Program-made: the position numbers and the translations under genes
Part shown: in pieces, positions 43,938 to 51,590 of the stretch
Layout: every line of letters starts with the position of its first letter
How positions within the stretch are numbered: position 1 is the first letter of the stretch
From: Vibrio furnissii CIP 102972
GTDB taxonomy: Bacteria > Pseudomonadota > Gammaproteobacteria > Enterobacterales > Vibrionaceae
Assembly (NCBI RefSeq): GCF_000176175.1
Contig: NZ_ACZP01000014.1
Span: 1,488,001-1,552,000 of the forward strand
DNA length: 64,000 nt
Direction of reading: 5' to 3'
The notes under the pieces: model-generated
The model's database searches: none
What the model was told of the DNA's origin: nothing
The model's input: only the letters and a program-made list of their open reading frames with translations

Positions 43938-44816
43938 ATGCGAATAACTGCGTTACTGATGGGCACGCTACTATGCGTGCCTCTTTCAGCACAAAGTGTG
44001 GAGTGGTTTGAGAACAACACACCGCTTACACAAGCTCATCAACATCTGCTCAACAACGATTTAGAGAGCATGTTTGCCTCTCTGGTTGAAGTGTGGCAGC
44101 TTGAACACAACAAAAATATCAAATCCCATCTGAATGATCTTCTCGTTCAGTCACTGACGGTCGATTGCGGTAAAGGGTTGGACAGCAAACCTTTTCCAGA
44201 ATGGATTAAATCGGTGTTGATTCGTCGTATCGACATTCAAAGTCCAGGTCGTGATGCTTACCAAGTTCTCATTGATACCAAAGCGAAGAAGGCGATTGCC
44301 GACATTCGTTTAACGCAATGGGTTGATAAACCACTGTCCAATGACAGTACGTTTACTCGCACTGACCGTGACAACGTCACAAGTCAAAACATCTCGTATC
44401 TCAAACGCTACAACCTCAATACCAAATTGAACATGGGTCTGTATCGTTTAGACATTACCGCCAACGACCAAGAATCGTGGAGCGCTTGGGTGATTTTTGG
44501 TGAACCCAAAGCAAAGCAAACCGTACGTTGGGCGTCGAAAGATCAGTGGGTGGTTGAAAAGAACGCACTGCTTAATCGTTTCTGTCCGTTGCCTAAATTG
44601 GGCGTGTCGGTTTTCGATTATGTGGATGGTAAATACAAAGAGATTTGGAATCAGAGCTACGAATCCGATTATCCAACCTCATTGGAACTGAACAATCTCC
44701 CTTCCGATCGTTATGTTTTAGCCGTCTCGATGACGCATCAACGGTGGCAAGGGCCCATCACAATTGAGCAATCTCAAGTTATCAGCAAAACATATGACGT
44801 TTCTCTAGAGGAATAG
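43938..44816 (+). CDS. vxrC: VxrC, periplasmic DUF2861-like protein
   Basis: A 292-residue exported protein with a signal peptide (RITALLMGTLLCVPLSAQSV). It has an N-terminal helical part and a beta-rich C-terminal half (ESWSAWVIFGEPKAKQTVRW; PLPKLGVSVFDYVDGKYKEI). I assign it to the DUF2861 family by its place between vxrB and vxrD. Its role in the Vxr pathway is accessory and not defined by sequence. Confidence 0.88.
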   Translation: MRITALLMGTLLCVPLSAQSVEWFENNTPLTQAHQHLLNNDLESMFASLVEVWQLEHNKNIKSHLNDLLVQSLTVDCGKGLDSKPFPEWIKSVLIRRIDIQSPGRDAYQVLIDTKAKKAIADIRLTQWVDKPLSNDSTFTRTDRDNVTSQNISYLKRYNLNTKLNMGLYRLDITANDQESWSAWVIFGEPKAKQTVRWASKDQWVVEKNALLNRFCPLPKLGVSVFDYVDGKYKEIWNQSYESDYPTSLELNNLPSDRYVLAVSMTHQRWQGPITIEQSQVISKTYDVSLEE

Positions 44817-44876
44817 CTAAAGATAATAGAGAATATGCCGCTATAAAACGAAACGGAACTTACGGTTTATATCGGC

Positions 44877-46049
44877 ATGAATAACAAACTCAAATTTCTT
44901 GCGCTGTCAGTCGCGATTGCCGCGCCCAGTGCCTTTGCAGCAAACTACGCCGTAGAAGCTCGCGGTGATGCCATGGGCGGCGTTGGTGTCGTCTCCGCCA
45001 ACTACCTCACAGCCCCATTTTATAACCCTGCAATCGTTGCCATTTACCGACGCAATGACGATGCAGGCATGATTCTTCCCAGTATCGGCTTTACCTACAA
45101 CGACCCAGATCAAATGGTCGATGGCATGGATAACATTTCCAGCATAATCGACAGTGGCGATCTCAACCGCGCTGGCGAATTGCAAACAGCCATGAACGAC
45201 GTCAGTGGTGACGTTCTTAGCGCCCATCTTGGTGGCGTTGTCGCATTTGGTATCCCAAACCGCTATCTTGCTATGAACATTTTTGGTAAGGCGTATACCG
45301 AATCTTTTGCCACCACGAACATCGCAGATTCCTGCCCGAGTTACACAGAAGGCTCGGATGAGTGTACCTTTGAGAAAGCGCAAAACAGTACTGTTAACGC
45401 AGTGTCCGTCGCCGTGACTGAAGTCGGGATCACGTTTGCGAAATACCAAACGTTCATGGGACAACACATATCCTTTGGTATCAGCCCGAAACTACAACGC
45501 ATCTATACCTACGTCTACGAAGCCAGCCTCAACGATTACGATATCAAAGATCTGCGCGAAAACAGCAATGGCGAAACCACGTTTAATATCGATGCCGGTG
45601 CACTTTGGTTCTACGGGCCGTTTCGTATCGGTGTGGCCGCGACCAACTTGATCAGCCGAGACATCGAAACGAAAAGCGTCGCGTCTAAAGTGTCAGGGAA
45701 TCCCAACCTACAATACGCTTATCAAATTCGTCCGCAATTTACAGTCGGTGCCGGTTTAGTTGCAGATTACGTCACTTTAAGTGTCGACTACGATATCAAT
45801 GAAGATCAACGCTACAAAAGTTTTGCCGACAATACACAAATGATTCGTGTTGGTGGCGAAATCGATTTGATGCGCCAACTGAAACTGCGGGCAGGGTATT
45901 ATAAAAACTTAGCCTATAGCGGTAGTGAAGGGACGGTTACGGCCGGTGTGGGGATCTCGCCACTGAACCTGTTCCAATTGGATATTGGTGCCAGCTACAC
46001 CAACGAAGATGCCATGGGCGGTTTCATAAACTTCCTTGCGAGTTACTAA
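44877..46049 (+). CDS. vxrD: VxrD, outer-membrane TraF-like (PF13729) protein
   Basis: A 390-residue protein with a signal peptide ([16 protein letters not shown]). The mature part starts [20 protein letters not shown] and the C-terminal half is a beta-barrel-like repeat of amphipathic strands ([38 protein letters not shown]) ending in an aromatic residue (NFLASY). It belongs to the conjugal-transfer-TraF-like outer-membrane family. It starts 60 bp after vxrC. Confidence 0.9.
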   Translation: MNNKLKFLALSVAIAAPSAFAANYAVEARGDAMGGVGVVSANYLTAPFYNPAIVAIYRRNDDAGMILPSIGFTYNDPDQMVDGMDNISSIIDSGDLNRAGELQTAMNDVSGDVLSAHLGGVVAFGIPNRYLAMNIFGKAYTESFATTNIADSCPSYTEGSDECTFEKAQNSTVNAVSVAVTEVGITFAKYQTFMGQHISFGISPKLQRIYTYVYEASLNDYDIKDLRENSNGETTFNIDAGALWFYGPFRIGVAATNLISRDIETKSVASKVSGNPNLQYAYQIRPQFTVGAGLVADYVTLSVDYDINEDQRYKSFADNTQMIRVGGEIDLMRQLKLRAGYYKNLAYSGSEGTVTAGVGISPLNLFQLDIGASYTNEDAMGGFINFLASY

Positions 46050-46066
46050 ACGAACCACTATAGTTG

Positions 46067-46092
46067 GGCTCCTTAAACAAGGAGCCTTTTTT
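46067..46092 (+). terminator. Terminator/attenuator hairpin that contains the vxrE ribosome binding site
   Basis: An 8-bp perfect stem GGCTCCTT/AAGGAGCC (46067-46074, 46079-46086), AAAC loop, then six T residues (46087-46092) directly followed by the ATG of vxrE. The right arm is itself the AAGGAG ribosome site. The element both looks like a Rho-independent terminator after vxrD and would hide the ribosome site of vxrE when folded. Confidence 0.85.
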
Positions 46093-46251
46093 ATGTTTGA
46101 TGATTTACCCACGCTATCACACGCCGAGCAACAAGCTGCGGTTGAAAAGATTCAGGCCCTGATGTCGCAAGGCATAAGCACCGCAGAAGCAATCAAAATC
46201 ATTGCTCAGGAAATACGACAACAACAAGCAGAGCAACAAACCAAAGAATAG
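46093..46251 (+). CDS. vxrE: VxrE, YoaH-type (UPF0181) small protein
   Basis: A 52-residue cytosolic protein: [20 protein letters not shown], then [20 protein letters not shown] and a Gln-rich end. This is the YoaH/UPF0181 family. The ATG at 46093 directly follows the U-tract of a terminator hairpin whose right arm is the ribosome site, so it is read only by transcripts that pass the hairpin, and translated only when the hairpin is open. Confidence 0.9.
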   Translation: MFDDLPTLSHAEQQAAVEKIQALMSQGISTAEAIKIIAQEIRQQQAEQQTKE

Positions 46252-46275
46252 GGCACGTCAGTGCTCTTTTTTTTT
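46251..46275 (+). terminator. Terminator after vxrE
   Basis: Short stem GGGCAC/GTGCTC (46251-46256, 46261-46266, one G-T pair) with a GTCA loop and nine T residues. It starts at the last base of the vxrE stop codon. Confidence 0.75.
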
Positions 46276-46844
46276 GCCTTTCATTTAGACTTACAACTCC
46301 AGCCCCACCCCTAGAAATTACCCACAAAATACTGTTTAAAGATAAATAAAACATTTAAAACAATGAGTTAATGCAGAATAAAACACTACATTAGGTTCGA
46401 TTTTACTTGTTGATGTAATTTTATTACACGTCAAATTACACACCCAAATGGTGCCAGTTTATTATTCTGTCACGTTACGGTGTGATTACTTACTGTTGCC
46501 ATATCTGCTGTAGTTACTTGTATTGAATTGAACACCAGAGAAATAGCAGCCAATCCAACCGCCAATCGAAAGGCACAACATCAAGATTTGATTTGGTTCC
46601 GAACAACAGCGCCATACAGCACAAAATATATGAGGTAACTCCTAGTGACGTTGTCACTCAAATAAACGGTGTGGATGTAGATCGAGAAGGTTTGAAATCG
46701 AACGAGTGTCTGTCTCAGAGTACGCAATCTGAGGGTTAGCAATAAAAAACACAGTAACTTGCGCCATAAACCGGGAAAAGATCGCGGTCTAACTTAGCGC
46801 GACGCCGTAAAGTGGCTTGTTGAGAAATGACAAGAGGAAAGTCA
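46276..46844. other. Poorly coding gap with PDZ-like relic
   Basis: About 570 bp between vxrE and the orphan secreted protein. The first 230 bp are very AT-rich. At 46575-46739 a frame without a start codon encodes 54 residues (see the separate entry). Nothing else was recognised. Confidence 0.6.
46575..46739 (+). pseudogene. Possible PDZ-like gene relic
   Basis: An open frame of 54 residues with no usable start, containing LVPNNSAI and PSDVVTQINGVDVDREGL. The pattern resembles the PDZ carboxylate loop and the GDxIxxINGxxVxxxxxL strand of trypsin-like protease or secretion PDZ domains, with the middle altered. It stops at TAG (46737). It may be a decayed fragment; chance cannot be excluded. 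Confidence 0.25.
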
Positions 46845-47462
46845 GTGAAATTTGTATCTATGGGCTTTGGTTTATGTGCAGCGCTGATCTCAATCAGTTC
46901 CCATGCTTCATTTCAGAAGAACGAATACTTCGATTCAATGTACAACAAGAACGTCTATGAACGTTACGTAACTAGCGGTGGTAATCACTTAGGTTTTCGA
47001 TGTGATTCTGATACCTACAAGCGCACCATGTACCTGACATTTGGATCGCAGAACGCTATCGGTTCACCGAACCAAGAAATGAAATTGCGTATTAAGATTG
47101 ATGGCGGGAACATTTACGATCTTGATGGCCGAATGTACTCATCAAGTTATGAAAGTGGAGTCGTCGAAAACTATCCTAAAGAGCTGCTTTACGCGATCAA
47201 GCAAGGTCGCACAGCCCATTTAGAGGTATACAGCTATAACGCTAGAAAGATTCGCGCATCATTCAACTTATCAGGTTCAAGCAACGCGGTGAACGATGTT
47301 AGCAGCCGTTGTGATATAACTTTTCAAGCTGACCCTTACACCAATTACAACGCAGAAATCATGCGTTTACAACAAGAGAGAGACCATAAGATTTATTTGC
47401 TAGAGCAAGAGTATGCGAAGAAGATTGCTGAGATTCGCTCAAAAGCCTATGGAAGATATTGA
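46845..47462 (+). CDS. Orphan secreted protein with C-terminal coiled coil
   Basis: About 205 residues. A GTG at 46845 has AGAGGAAA ahead and begins the signal peptide (KFVSMGFGLCAALISISSHA); the ATG at 46827 has no ribosome site and is less likely. The mature domain has two Cys (FRCDSDTYKR and SSRCDITF), probably a disulfide, in a beta-rich region. The last 40 residues form a charged helix (MRLQQERDHKIYLLEQEYAK). I do not recognise a family. It is flanked by poorly coding sequence, unlike the dense gene order around it. Confidence 0.75.
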   Translation: MKFVSMGFGLCAALISISSHASFQKNEYFDSMYNKNVYERYVTSGGNHLGFRCDSDTYKRTMYLTFGSQNAIGSPNQEMKLRIKIDGGNIYDLDGRMYSSSYESGVVENYPKELLYAIKQGRTAHLEVYSYNARKIRASFNLSGSSNAVNDVSSRCDITFQADPYTNYNAEIMRLQQERDHKIYLLEQEYAKKIAEIRSKAYGRY

Positions 47463-47563
47463 CACACTGGGCGATCTTTCCGTTTCATACCTGATTTATT
47501 TGAGACGCGATGCGTAGCTGATACTCATCGTTTTAATCATGTTAAGGATTCACAATCGTGTGA

Positions 47564-47725
47564 AGCATTCGAGTTGACCGCAACGATAATCCGTCTATAA
47601 AAGCGCTATGGGAAAGCATCGGGCTGGGATTGCAAGGAATATCAATGGCTGCGGGCAGCTTAGCTCTATACGCGACCGAGGTTAAAGCGTCACTATTACA
47701 GTGCGCATTATGTACGTTATGTTAA
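47564..47725 (+). pseudogene. Protein-like open frame without start codon
   Basis: After an in-frame TGA, 53 codons encode NDNPSIKALWESIGLGLQG, then ISMAAGSLALYATEVKASLL and a Cys-rich end. The upstream half looks like real protein but has no start; an internal ATG at 47644 with AAGGAA six bases ahead could give a 26-residue peptide. A decayed gene tail or a small protein are both possible. Confidence 0.25.
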
Positions 47726-47741
47726 ATTGAGTTCACTAATA

Positions 47742-47769
47742 AGAAGAGCACGTTCTTTGGTGCTCTTCT
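47742..47769 (+). terminator. Stem-loop, probable terminator
   Basis: A 10-bp perfect stem AGAAGAGCAC/GTGCTCTTCT (47742-47751, 47760-47769) with an 8-nt loop; the tail (CTGCTGTGTTTGG) is only moderately T-rich. Confidence 0.5.
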
Positions 47770-47877
47770 CTGCTGTGTTTGGTTTGTTTGGTTATCTAGC
47801 GATGACATTCAACATAACTGGATTTACCATAAAATAGCTAATAACTACTTTGCTATCTAACGATATCAACCTGGTTA

Positions 47878-48189
47878 TTAGCCACCAGCCAGTTTGACTT
47901 TAAAGCCTTTCTTTTCCAGTAACGCTTTAATTTTTTCTCTCATGTCGCCTTGGATTTCAATTTCGCCATCTTTAACGGAACCGCCACAACCACACACTTT
48001 TTTCAGTTCTGCAGCAAGCAGCTTTAACGGCGCATCATCTAAGTCTAATCCCTTAACGATGCAAACGCCTTTGCCTTTACGTCCTTTGGTTTCTTTGTGG
48101 ATACGGACAATGCCGTCGCCTTTAGGACGCTCAATTTTCTCAGGTTCCTGTTTAATTCGGCCGACTTCTGTCGAATATACAAGTGTCAT
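47878..48189 (-). CDS. yciH: SUI1/eIF1-like translation factor YciH
   Basis: A 103-residue protein of the SUI1 fold. Landmarks are VRIHKETKGRKGKGVCIVKG, LDLDDAPLKLLAAELKKVCG, CGGSVKDGEIEIQGD and a Lys-rich C-terminal helix KIKALLEKKGFKVKLAGG. Bacterial YciH is proposed to influence start-site selection under stress. It lies 8 bp after the DUF3319-like gene and is its likely operon partner. Confidence 0.93.
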   Translation of the reverse strand: MTLVYSTEVGRIKQEPEKIERPKGDGIVRIHKETKGRKGKGVCIVKGLDLDDAPLKLLAAELKKVCGCGGSVKDGEIEIQGDMREKIKALLEKKGFKVKLAGG

Positions 48190-48197
48190 GATTTCTA

Positions 48198-48578
48198 CTA
48201 CTTCTTCTGTTGTGCTTCCGCTCGCTGTTTTGCGAGTAAGAAAGCTTCGATATGTTTTTGAATAGCAACTTTAGAACCTTTGATTAAGCGGCCATTAAAA
48301 AAACAATACCATCCGTTTGCTTCACCGGTGTCGTTCTTTATCGTGAACCCGTTGAAGTTTTCGTGTGCGCCCGCAGCGACTTCGCGTTTACGGCCCACCG
48401 ACTCGAATTCTCTCGGGTCGATAATCGATGCCGTGTCACACCACCAATCAATGCTTTTCTTTACGGCGGCTAAGTTGCCCGTTAACACATGGTTCTTGAT
48501 CTGAACTTGCCACACTTCGTTAGAATTTGGCGCAGATTTAAGGGTAAACCCTCGATAAGTAGCTAAAGCCATACGCAT
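48198..48578 (-). CDS. DUF3319-like small protein
   Basis: A 126-residue cytosolic protein made of two similar halves. Each has a G(F)T(I/L)K motif: ATYRGFTLKSAPNSNEVWQV and NFNGFTIKNDTGEANGWYCF, each followed by a helix (TGNLAAVKKSIDWWCD; IKGSKVAIQKHIEAFLL). This internal duplication supports a real gene. I place it in DUF3319, a family I know from Vibrio. The function is unknown. Co-directional with yciH. Confidence 0.8.
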   Translation of the reverse strand: MRMALATYRGFTLKSAPNSNEVWQVQIKNHVLTGNLAAVKKSIDWWCDTASIIDPREFESVGRKREVAAGAHENFNGFTIKNDTGEANGWYCFFNGRLIKGSKVAIQKHIEAFLLAKQRAEAQQKK

Positions 48579-48673
48579 CTGGTTCTTCTAGTTGCAGTTA
48601 CCTAAATAATAATTGTATATCCTGTGTTAGCAAGTATATTTATCACTAAAACCGTAAGTTATAGTGCGCTAGG

Positions 48674-49642
48674 ATGAAAAAAAACCTTACTATCATCACA
48701 GATCAAAGTATTTTAAAACATAAGCTTAATGAGTTTGATCGTCTTGTCACTCTAGAGCAAGTTGATCAGCTCACGCAGCATCAGTACACTCGAAACTCGC
48801 TGCTAGCCTTCACAAAAGATTGGAATCTGTTCCTCAATTTCTGTCAATTACGCACCGTGCGTGCGTTGCCTGCGTCGGTCACCGCCGTCAGACAGTTTCT
48901 TGAACATGAGGCTCGTTCAAGAAAATTCAGCACATTAAAACGTTACGCGGTCACTATTAGTTTAATCCATACCCTACTCAACCAACGCGATCCAACCGCT
49001 AACAGCCAAGTGCGTACCGCCCTTCAACAATTACGGTTAGACAAATATGGCGATGCCACTCAAGCCTCGAGCTTTGAATCTCATCATCTTCATCAGCTGT
49101 TTGAACAATTGAAGAACAAGCAGTCGCCCAAGCCGGTGCGCGATCTCGCCATTTATCATGTGATGTTCGAATGCGCGCTCAAACGTGCGGAGCTGAAAGC
49201 GCTGCACGTTCATCAACTTGTCATCAATGAGAGTAACGAAGAACAATACTCGCTGACGCTTGCTGATTCACGCTATGTGTTATCGTTGCAAGCGAGCCGA
49301 TGTATCACAAAATGGTTGAATTGCATTGGGGAACACGATGGTGTGCTATTTCGCGCCATCGACCGTCACGGAAACGTGTCTTCATCGGCGTTGGATGATT
49401 CGTCAATTTTTCGAATCTTACGCAATGCCGGCGCTTATTTGGGAGATGAAACGCTGAAGTTTTCCGGACAATCAACACGAATTGGCGCCGCGAAAGAGTT
49501 GGCCAAACAAGGCTACAAAGCGAAAGATATACAGGCGTTTGGGCGTTGGCTCAGCCCCGCAATGCCTTATCAATACATGGGTAATGACCACACTGCGGAG
49601 CGAGAGAAGCTAAAATTTGTGAAATTTAAGCCTTGGGAGTAA
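48674..49642 (+). CDS. Cre-like tyrosine recombinase with altered active site
   Basis: A 322-residue protein. The N-terminal SAM-like core-binding part (about 20-110, FTKDWNLFLNFCQLRTVRAL) is followed by a catalytic domain close to phage P1 Cre: FSGQSTRIGAAKELAKQG matches FSGHSARVGAA-type sequence, with Arg171, Arg269, Trp292 and nucleophile Tyr301 in place. Gln266 stands where the catalytic His of the HxxR box should be. No attachment sites, cargo or tRNA are seen nearby; the gene ends inside the tail of ddl by 17 bp (convergent). It may be a domesticated or impaired recombinase. Confidence 0.82.
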   Translation: MKKNLTIITDQSILKHKLNEFDRLVTLEQVDQLTQHQYTRNSLLAFTKDWNLFLNFCQLRTVRALPASVTAVRQFLEHEARSRKFSTLKRYAVTISLIHTLLNQRDPTANSQVRTALQQLRLDKYGDATQASSFESHHLHQLFEQLKNKQSPKPVRDLAIYHVMFECALKRAELKALHVHQLVINESNEEQYSLTLADSRYVLSLQASRCITKWLNCIGEHDGVLFRAIDRHGNVSSSALDDSSIFRILRNAGAYLGDETLKFSGQSTRIGAAKELAKQGYKAKDIQAFGRWLSPAMPYQYMGNDHTAEREKLKFVKFKPWE

Positions 49643-50630
49643 GAGAACGACGCACGCAATCTGCGAGGAATTCATCGAATTGATGGCCATTGTTCGCCAA
49701 CATTTTCGGGAACATGGAAATTGGTGTCATGCCGGGAAAGGTATTCACTTCATTCAGATAAACGTGACCTTCTGGCGTCAGGAAGAAGTCAATGCGTGAC
49801 AAATGACGCAGTTTCATGTGCGTAAACACCTTTTGTGCCACCTGATGAATCAACGCCTGTTGTTCATCGGTTAGATTGCCAGCTTCCACTTCCGTACGAG
49901 AATGGCTGTCGGTGCTGTACTTCTCTTCGTAGCTGTAAAACGCATCTTCTGGCGCGATAATTTCACCCGGTTTGGTAATGAACAGCTCGCCATTCATTTC
50001 ATAAGCTGCAACTTCCAGCTCACGAGGTTTCACCGCTTGCTCGACCAACACTTGCTCTGAATAGCTAAACGCCGCATCAATCGCCGCCGCAATTTGGTCT
50101 TCTTTTGTGACCTTGTAACAGCCAACCGAAGAGCCTTGGCGCGCCGCTTTGATAAACAAGCTGCCCCATTTCGCAAATGCGTCTTGCGTGTTTTTTAGCG
50201 CCTGTGCATTGTTTTCAGACAGGAATAAATAAGGCGTGTTTGGAATACCTAACGCGTCGTACCACAGCTTTGAGGTGATTTTGTTGAAGCTGTTGGAACT
50301 GGCTTCAGGGCCACAACCCAAGTAAGGAATGCCTGCCAATTCAAACATAGATTGGATGTCGCCCGTTTCACCAGGGTAACCGTGAATACATGGAATAACG
50401 AAATCAATCTTGAGCGACAAACCTTCGCCATTCAACGTGGCTGAGTTCGTATCTAAATACACAATCTCACCCGTATCGGAGAACCATCCCTCTTTTTTCA
50501 TTTCCACCCTGACCACATCGAAGTCAGGCGTCAGTGATAATTGCTGCTGTAGATAGTTCGCAGAAACCAGCGAAACTTCATGTTCTGAAGAGCCGCCGCC
50601 ACACAAAAGTAAGATAGTTGTTTTTGTCAT
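49626..50630 (-). CDS. ddl: D-alanine-D-alanine ligase
   Basis: A 334-residue ATP-grasp enzyme that makes the D-Ala-D-Ala dipeptide of peptidoglycan. Motifs include LLCGGGSSEHEVSLVSANYL, CIHGYPGETGDIQSMFELAG, KAARQGSSVGCYKV and FLTPEGHVYLNEVNTFPGMT. The ATG at 50630 has GGAAAGA ahead; the longer frame to 50678 has no site. It lies alone between convergent recombinase and the SPOR gene. The V. cholerae copy lies in the same neighbourhood as I recall it. Confidence 0.95.
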   Translation of the reverse strand: MTKTTILLLCGGGSSEHEVSLVSANYLQQQLSLTPDFDVVRVEMKKEGWFSDTGEIVYLDTNSATLNGEGLSLKIDFVIPCIHGYPGETGDIQSMFELAGIPYLGCGPEASSNSFNKITSKLWYDALGIPNTPYLFLSENNAQALKNTQDAFAKWGSLFIKAARQGSSVGCYKVTKEDQIAAAIDAAFSYSEQVLVEQAVKPRELEVAAYEMNGELFITKPGEIIAPEDAFYSYEEKYSTDSHSRTEVEAGNLTDEQQALIHQVAQKVFTHMKLRHLSRIDFFLTPEGHVYLNEVNTFPGMTPISMFPKMLANNGHQFDEFLADCVRRSLTPKA

Positions 50631-50747
50631 TAGATCTTTCCGTGACACCAAATAGGAATTGCCCACTATGATAGTCAATTCGTCATGAACTTACACTGTT
50701 CGAGACAATTTCTCACACAATCATGGTTTAAGTGGTTAGAGATCAAA

Positions 50748-50777
50748 CAACAAAGGGGCTAAATAGCCCCTTTGTTG
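50748..50777 (-). terminator. Terminator after SPOR lipoprotein
   Basis: A 13-bp perfect stem CAACAAAGGGGCT/AGCCCCTTTGTTG (50748-50760, 50765-50777) with an AAAT loop. The T-run beyond it on the minus strand is short (TTTGATC). Confidence 0.75.
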
Positions 50778-50789
50778 CGTCAGTCAGAG

Positions 50790-51374
50790 TTAGTTCAACT
50801 TGTTTAGTGTTGGGAACTCAGAATTCTTGATGGAGTCGATGCTCTTCACGAATGGTTTCAGAGATTGGAACTCACCAGGCAGCGTGCTGATCGCTTCTGC
50901 AGCCTCTTTGCGCGTTGCGTAGTCACCATAAAGCACGGTGTACCATTTGGTGCCATTCACGACTTTGTAGTTTTCCCAAACTGGCTGGCCATCTTTTGGC
51001 AGTTTGTTGGCAAACTGATCTACTTTAGTTTGTGTACCCACCGCAACAACTTGAATCGTAAAGCCGTAGCGAGGATTCATTTGAACTTGTTTGGCTGTTG
51101 GCGGAGTGATTGCAACCGCAGGTTTCGCTTGAGTCTGAGGACTCATCTTGACCACTTTCTTCTCGTTGTCAGCCGGCGTCATCTTGATAACGTTCAGCTC
51201 AACGTTTTTCTCGGTCACGCCTTCAGCCGTGCCTTCATCAGACACAACAGGTTGCGGAACTTCAGCAACGGCAAACTCTTCCGTATGACTTTCCGTGGTC
51301 ACATCAGTGATGTAGCTTCCCGAGGAACAAGCAGCGAGGACCGCTGACAAGCCAACAATTGCAACTTTTTTCAT
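50790..51374 (-). CDS. SPOR-domain lipoprotein
   Basis: A 194-residue protein. The lipobox is LSAVLAACSSG, with lipidation expected on Cys16. A long low-complexity linker (about 20-100) leads to a C-terminal SPOR domain (about 105-180): GFTIQVVAVGTQTKVDQFAN, KWYTVLYGDYATRKEAAEAI. SPOR domains bind denuded glycan strands at the septum, so this is an outer-membrane division/cell-wall protein. It is followed by a terminator and a 111-bp gap before ddl. Confidence 0.88.
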   Translation of the reverse strand: MKKVAIVGLSAVLAACSSGSYITDVTTESHTEEFAVAEVPQPVVSDEGTAEGVTEKNVELNVIKMTPADNEKKVVKMSPQTQAKPAVAITPPTAKQVQMNPRYGFTIQVVAVGTQTKVDQFANKLPKDGQPVWENYKVVNGTKWYTVLYGDYATRKEAAEAISTLPGEFQSLKPFVKSIDSIKNSEFPTLNKLN

Positions 51375-51590
51375 GGATTCTTAAACACTCTAAGTAGAAA
51401 GTAATTAAATCATGCCGATAGCGGCGCTGAGAATCAAGCACAGCAGCCGAATTATCACCGATATCCTGTGATTTGTGACACAAAGTGGACTCACTTCGCT
51501 GCTGACAGGATCACAACCGCATCAAATACACGAACAGTTTAATCCGGAATTAGTTAGGATATAAACAGGTCAACCTGTGGCGCAATAATT

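Larger units (their letters stand above)
47463..47877. other. Gap with a relic-like frame and a hairpin
   Basis: 415 bp between the orphan protein and yciH. It contains the open frame at 47564-47725 and the stem-loop at 47742-47769; the last 100 bp are AT-rich and carry no feature that I can name. Confidence 0.6.

Noticed and set aside
48674-51374. Genomic island at the Cre-like recombinase
   Set aside because: The genes around it (ddl, SPOR lipoprotein, yciH) are ordinary core genes; no att repeats, cargo or tRNA target were seen.
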